Shown piece after piece: positions 6,405-9,915 of a stretch of DNA of 9,915 bases (position 1 is the stretch's first letter; each line of letters begins with the position of its first letter). Under the pieces are notes generated by a model. The model did no database searches. It saw nothing but the letters and a program-made list of their open reading frames with translations, and was not told where the DNA came from. A program made the translations under genes and the position numbers. This DNA is from Pseudomonadota bacterium (GTDB taxonomy: Bacteria; Pseudomonadota; Alphaproteobacteria; UBA8366; JADFVY01), in contig DAOVHN010000040.1 of the NCBI GenBank assembly GCA_030671915.1, positions 1-9,915 of the forward strand. The letters are read 5' to 3'.

Positions 6405-7508
6405 ATGGAAAAACGTTCGGATTTCGTCTCCCTCCGCGACGTGTCGAAGCATTTCGGCACGGTGCGCGCCGTCGACGGGGTGTCGCTGGACATCGCCCAG
6501 GGCGAGTTCTTCGCGCTGCTGGGGCCTTCTGGATGCGGCAAGACCACGCTCCTGCGCATTCTCGGCGGGTTCGAGGCATCCAATAGCGGTAGTGTCCATA
6601 TCGATGGCGCCGATCTGACCATCGAACCGGCGAACCAGCGGCCCGTGAATATGGTGTTCCAGAACTATGCGATCTTCCCGCACATGAATGTCCGCCAGAA
6701 CATCGCCTACGGCCTGCGCAAGGACGGCCTGTCGAAAGCGGAGATTAGCCAACGGGTCGACGAGGCGGTGGCAACGGTCAAACTGGAAGGGCTCGGCGAC
6801 CGTGGATCGCACGAAATTTCCGGCGGCCAGCGCCAGCGTGTCGCGCTGGCTCGCGCGCTGATCAAGCATCCCAAGGTGCTGCTGCTGGACGAACCCCTGA
6901 GCGCGCTGGACAAGAACCTGCGTGAACAGATGCGGGTGGAACTGCGCGCCCTGCAGCAGAAGGTAGGCATCACCTTCATCTTCGTTACCCATGACCAGGA
7001 AGAGGCCCTGTCCATGGCCGACCGCATCGCCGTCATGTTCGAAGGCGAGGTGCGCCAGGTGGATACGCCGGCACGCCTCTATGAGGCGCCGGCCAGCCGC
7101 GAGGTAGCCGCCTTCATCGGTTCGATGAACTTCTTCGATGCCTCCGTTGTTGGCGCGGAGGGTGGAAAAATCATCGTCGATGCGGGACCGTTGGGTAAAA
7201 TGAGCATGGCCCCACCGGAAGAGGGCGCGCCGGTAAAGGGCGAGGCCGTTACCGTCGGGATCAGGCCCGAAAAGCTGACACTTGGCGAAGCGCCGCCATC
7301 GGCCGGCGCGAATGCGATCAAGGGAAAACTGACCGCGGCCTCCTATCTGGGCGAACGCAATCATTTCTTCGTAACCGTCGATGGCATGGACGAACCGATC
7401 TCGGTGGCCAGCCAGAACAGCAGCCCGATGGACCACAAGGGCTGGAGCGAGGGCGGCGAGGTGTGGCTGACCTGGGAGCCCGCCGGGGCGCGGCTGCTGA
7501 GAGCCTGA
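6405..7508 (+). CDS. ABC transporter ATP-binding protein, PotA-like
   Basis: A 367-residue ATPase that powers the importer from the cytosolic face. All nucleotide-binding motifs are present: Walker A GPSGCGKT (40-47), Q-loop Gln86, signature ISGGQ (138-142, the usual leading Leu replaced by Ile), Walker B VLLLDE (158-163), D-loop SALD (166-169) and H-loop His196. A C-terminal regulatory TOBE-type domain covers about 240-365, including VGIRPEKL (284-291), typical of PotA/MalK-class subunits. Length is normal. ATG 6405 lies ten bases after the permease stop with only a weak AGG upstream, so translation may be partly coupled. A 37-base gap leads to the flavoprotein gene with no terminator, suggesting that uptake and catabolism are transcribed together. 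Confidence 0.95.
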   Translation: MEKRSDFVSLRDVSKHFGTVRAVDGVSLDIAQGEFFALLGPSGCGKTTLLRILGGFEASNSGSVHIDGADLTIEPANQRPVNMVFQNYAIFPHMNVRQNIAYGLRKDGLSKAEISQRVDEAVATVKLEGLGDRGSHEISGGQRQRVALARALIKHPKVLLLDEPLSALDKNLREQMRVELRALQQKVGITFIFVTHDQEEALSMADRIAVMFEGEVRQVDTPARLYEAPASREVAAFIGSMNFFDASVVGAEGGKIIVDAGPLGKMSMAPPEEGAPVKGEAVTVGIRPEKLTLGEAPPSAGANAIKGKLTAASYLGERNHFFVTVDGMDEPISVASQNSSPMDHKGWSEGGEVWLTWEPAGARLLRA

Positions 7509-7545
7509 ATGCCGCCATCCCGGCGAACTTCGAAAGTATCATATC

Positions 7546-7638
7546 ATGAGCCGCGATCCGCGCTACGATATCCTGTTCGAGCCGATGAAAATCGGCCCGG
7601 TCACCGCCAAAAACCGCTTCTATCAGGTGCCCCACTGC
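7546..7638 (+). repeat. Direct repeat: 5' end of TMADH-like copy 1 (partner 9639-9731)
   Basis: The first 93 bases of the two tandem flavoprotein genes differ at only 13 positions by my count, including 24 consecutive identical bases (7561-7584 and 9654-9677). Most differences are silent third positions. The similarity stops sharply after the FMN-cysteine codon. This reflects gene duplication, with strong constraint or gene conversion at the 5' end. Confidence 0.75.
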
Positions 7639-9615
7639 AACGGCATGGGATTCAACTTGCCGCAGACCCACGCCGGGATGCGCGCGATGAAGGGCGAGGG
7701 CGGCTGGGCGGTAGTCTGCACCGAGGAATGCATGATCCATCCGTCGTCAGACTACACGCCCGAACCGCAGGCACGGCTGTGGGACCGTCAGGATATCAAG
7801 TATCTGGCGCTGATGGTCGACGCGCTGCATGACGAGGGGGCGCTGGCCGGCGTCCAGTTGGCCCATAACGGTGTCGGCGCGCAGAATCTGTATACTCGGC
7901 TCAAGCCGCTGGGGCCGACCCATCAGGCGGGGGTTGCCAGCGTGCCGACCCAGACTCGCGGCATGGACAAGGCGGACATAAAGGAATTCCGCCGCTGGCA
8001 CCGCAACGCCGCGCTGCGGGCGAAAGAGGCCGACGCGGATATTGTCTATGTCTACGCCGCGCATGATTCGACGCTGCTGATGCATTTCCTTCAAAGCCGC
8101 CGCAACCAGCGCACGGACGAATATGGCGGTTCACTGGAAAACCGGATCAGGCTGTTCCGCGAAGTGCTGGAGGAGACCAAGGACGCGGTCGGCGATCGCT
8201 GCGCCGTTGCCGTGCGCGTGGCCGTGGACGAGCTGCTGGGCCCCGATGGCATCGCCGCGGACGGGGAGGGGCGCGAGATCGTCGAACGTCTGGCGGAACT
8301 TCCCGACCTGTGGGACGTCAATGTGAGTAACTGGGAGAACGATTCGGTGACGTCGCGCTTCGGCGAGGAAGGACGCCAGGAGCAATATGTCGGCTTCGTA
8401 AAATCGCTGACCAGCAAGCCGGTTGTCAGCGTCGGCTGGTTCACCTCGCCCGATACCATGGTCAGCCAGATCAAACGCGGGGTGCTCGACATGATCGGCG
8501 CGGCGCGCCCGTCGATCGCCGATCCGTTCCTGCCCCGAAAGATCGAAGAAGGCCGGATCGATGAGATCCGCGAATGCATTGGCTGCAATATCTGCGTCTC
8601 GGGGCAGCTCACCTTCACGCCGATGCGCTGTACCCAGAACCCGACCGTGGGCGAGGAGTGGCGGCGCGGCTGGCATCCGGAAAAGATCGCGGCCCAGGGG
8701 TCGGACAGCAGGGTTCTGGTTGTCGGCGCCGGCCCGTCCGGGCTGGAGGCGGCGCGGGCGCTCGGCCAGCGCGGCTATGCGGTCACCCTCGCCGAGGCCG
8801 GCAAGGAACTCGGCGGCCGTGTCACCCGGGAATCCGGTCTGCCGGGTCTCAACGCCTGGGCGCGGGTGCGCGACTGGCGGGTCGGGCGCATCCGCGAGAT
8901 GGCCAATGTCGAGGTCTATCTCGACAGTAAACTGAACGCGGCGGAGGTACTGGAATTCGGCTTCGAGCATGTGATCCTAGCGACCGGTGCGACATGGCGC
9001 CGCGACGGCGTAGGCGTCAGCAACACAGCACCGGTCCAGGGCTCGGACGGGCCGTCGGTCTATACGCCGGAGGATGTTTTCGCCGGCGCCGATATTGCCG
9101 GTCCGGTCCTGGTTTTCGACGACGACAATTTCTACATGGGCGGCGTGATCGCCGAAAAACTGCGCGGCGACGGGTTGGAAGTCACCCTGGCGACAACCGA
9201 ATCGGTGGTTTCGTCCTGGACCACTCATACCCTGGAACAGGCCCGCATCCAGACCCGCATTCTTGAGCTGGGTATCTCGGTCGTACCGCTGCACAACCTG
9301 GCGAAGGTGGGAAGTGGCGAGGCAGAGCTTTCCTGCATTTATACCGAACGCCGCCAGACCGTGCCGGCGGCCTCGGTCGTCATGGTCACCTCGCGCCGGC
9401 CGAACGATGAACTCCGGCTGGCGCTGATCGGCGACCAGGAGAAACAGGCGGCGGCTGGTATTCTGTCGGTCCAGGCCATCGGCGACTGCGACGTCCCCTC
9501 GACGATCGCGGCGGCCGTATATGACGGCCACCGGGCCGCCCGCGAACTTGACGCGGACATCGATCGCGATCTGCCGTTCCGGCGTGAACATATTCGTTTG
9601 GAAGAGACTGACTGA
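7546..9615 (+). CDS. Trimethylamine dehydrogenase-family flavoprotein (6-S-cysteinyl-FMN, 4Fe-4S), changed substrate pocket
   Basis: A 689-residue oxidoreductase, somewhat shorter than TMADH. Residues 8-345 form the OYE-type barrel. Cys31 matches the cysteine that binds FMN covalently; Tyr170, His173 and Asp266 match the TMADH triad Tyr169/His172/Asp267, and Arg224 matches Arg222. Cys344, 347, 350 and 362 form the 4Fe-4S site (CIGCNIC). A Rossmann domain follows (VVGAGPSG, 392-399), where TMADH holds ADP. The second nucleotide fold lacks GxGxxG (FDDDNFYMGG, 524-533), as in TMADH, so an ETF-like acceptor is more likely than NAD(P)H. The trimethylamine bowl is altered: Tyr60 is Glu61 and Trp355 is Gln354; only Trp264 (Trp263) remains. 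Substrate is probably another amine; relatives act on dimethylamine, histamine, dimethylglycine or N-methylproline. It is 37 bases after the transporter ATPase gene. Residue matches come from memory of the TMADH sequence. Confidence 0.92.
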   Translation: MSRDPRYDILFEPMKIGPVTAKNRFYQVPHCNGMGFNLPQTHAGMRAMKGEGGWAVVCTEECMIHPSSDYTPEPQARLWDRQDIKYLALMVDALHDEGALAGVQLAHNGVGAQNLYTRLKPLGPTHQAGVASVPTQTRGMDKADIKEFRRWHRNAALRAKEADADIVYVYAAHDSTLLMHFLQSRRNQRTDEYGGSLENRIRLFREVLEETKDAVGDRCAVAVRVAVDELLGPDGIAADGEGREIVERLAELPDLWDVNVSNWENDSVTSRFGEEGRQEQYVGFVKSLTSKPVVSVGWFTSPDTMVSQIKRGVLDMIGAARPSIADPFLPRKIEEGRIDEIRECIGCNICVSGQLTFTPMRCTQNPTVGEEWRRGWHPEKIAAQGSDSRVLVVGAGPSGLEAARALGQRGYAVTLAEAGKELGGRVTRESGLPGLNAWARVRDWRVGRIREMANVEVYLDSKLNAAEVLEFGFEHVILATGATWRRDGVGVSNTAPVQGSDGPSVYTPEDVFAGADIAGPVLVFDDDNFYMGGVIAEKLRGDGLEVTLATTESVVSSWTTHTLEQARIQTRILELGISVVPLHNLAKVGSGEAELSCIYTERRQTVPAASVVMVTSRRPNDELRLALIGDQEKQAAAGILSVQAIGDCDVPSTIAAAVYDGHRAARELDADIDRDLPFRREHIRLEETD

Positions 9616-9627
9616 AGGCCGCAACAT

Positions 9628-9635
9628 AAGGAAGG
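9628..9635 (+). promoter_or_regulatory. Ribosome binding site of the second TMADH-like gene
   Basis: AAGGAAGG ends three bases before ATG 9639; its AGGA core is five to seven bases from the ATG. It is the best Shine-Dalgarno in the window and clearly stronger than that of the first copy, whose upstream region offers only GAAAG. The second enzyme may be translated more efficiently. Confidence 0.6.
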
Positions 9636-9638
9636 CCC

Positions 9639-9731
9639 ATGCCCCGCGATCCCCGCTACGATATCCTGTTCGAGCCGGTAAAGATCGGCCCGGTCACGGC
9701 GAAAAACCGGTTTTACCAGGTTCCCCACTGT
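9639..9731 (+). repeat. Direct repeat: 5' end of TMADH-like copy 2 (partner 7546-7638)
   Basis: This is the second member of the 93-base repeat pair, encoding the FMN-domain N-terminus through Cys31. Units lie 2,093 bases apart in the same orientation, so recombination between them would delete one gene and leave a chimera. Confidence 0.75.
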
Positions 9732-9915
9732 ACCGGTGACGGCTGGCTGCGCCCGCGTATGCTGGCGGCGTTGCGCGCCATGAAGGCCGAAGGCGGCTGG
9801 GGTGTGGTCTGCACCGAATATTGCTCGATCCATCCGTCGTCGGACGATTTGCCCTATCCCTCGGCCAGCCTGTGGGACGATGCGGACATCAAGGCCAACG
9901 CTCTGATGACCGACA
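9639..9915 (+). CDS. Second trimethylamine dehydrogenase-family flavoprotein, partial (cut by right edge)
   Basis: The frame is open from ATG 9639 to the window end, giving the first 92 residues of a protein expected to have about 690. Its first 31 residues differ from the preceding gene at only two positions, and the FMN-linking Cys31 is present, so this is a tandem paralogue. After Cys31 similarity drops, then resumes at EGGWGVVCTEY (51-61). Here the position equivalent to TMADH Tyr60 is Tyr61, as in true TMADH, whereas the first copy has Glu. The gene begins 23 bases after its neighbour's stop with a strong ribosome site and no terminator between, so the two are probably co-transcribed. 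The catalytic triad and Fe-S ligands lie outside the window. Confidence 0.9.
   Translation, partial: MPRDPRYDILFEPVKIGPVTAKNRFYQVPHCTGDGWLRPRMLAALRAMKAEGGWGVVCTEYCSIHPSSDDLPYPSASLWDDADIKANALMTD

Noticed and set aside
5390..6622. 410-codon open frame on the minus strand across the permease and ATPase genes
   Set aside because: Its translation is low-complexity (Gln/Arg/Glu-rich) and overlaps three well-supported genes on the other strand.
6378..7436. 352-codon open frame on the minus strand opposite the ATPase gene
   Set aside because: The plus strand has every ABC ATPase motif in order; the antisense frame shows no domain.
7546..9615. 2,4-dienoyl-CoA reductase (FadH-like) as an alternative for the first flavoprotein
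   Set aside because: The covalent-FMN cysteine in VPHC, the TMADH triad and the missing GxGxxG in the second nucleotide fold fit the TMADH branch and not the NADPH-dependent reductases.

Overview
The window (about 9.9 kb, GC-rich, strong G/C preference at third codon positions) looks like chromosomal DNA of an alphaproteobacterium. This rests on codon usage, protein resemblance and gene organisation only; the exact taxon cannot be read from the sequence. It is densely packed: no gene-free stretch exceeds about 165 bases, and I see no RNA genes, insertion sequences, CRISPR arrays or prophage genes.

Layout. On the minus strand (1-2514) two related FAD-dependent oxidoreductases of the phytoene-desaturase-like family (COG1233) overlap by 4 bases (ATGA); the second runs off the left edge. 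A 164-base divergent intergenic region with a perfect 18-base palindrome (2597-2614) separates them from a plus-strand block. That block starts with a BetI-type TetR-family repressor (2679-3356). An ABC importer of the polyamine/opine type follows: Tat-exported binding protein (3459-4562), a stem-loop with a T-run (4581-4629), two permeases overlapping by ATGA (4650-5579, 5576-6394) and an ATPase (6405-7508). The block ends with two tandem flavoproteins of the trimethylamine dehydrogenase family: one complete (7546-9615), one cut by the right edge (9639-9915+).

How the parts may fit. A BetI-type regulator senses choline-like or other small cationic ligands in known cases; the transporter belongs to the family that brings in polyamines and similar amines; TMADH-family enzymes oxidise or N-demethylate amines using 6-S-cysteinyl-FMN, a 4Fe-4S cluster and an ETF-type acceptor. 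The most economical reading is an uptake and catabolism locus for a nitrogen compound, probably an N-methylated or otherwise substituted amine or betaine, with the COG1233 pair as extra oxidoreductases of unknown substrate. The substrate is unlikely to be trimethylamine for the first enzyme: it keeps the cofactor and catalytic residues but has lost two of the three aromatic residues of the trimethylamine pocket (Glu and Gln instead of Tyr and Trp). The second copy keeps Tyr at the one pocket position visible. The pair therefore looks like a duplication with divided specificity, the most interesting feature of the window.
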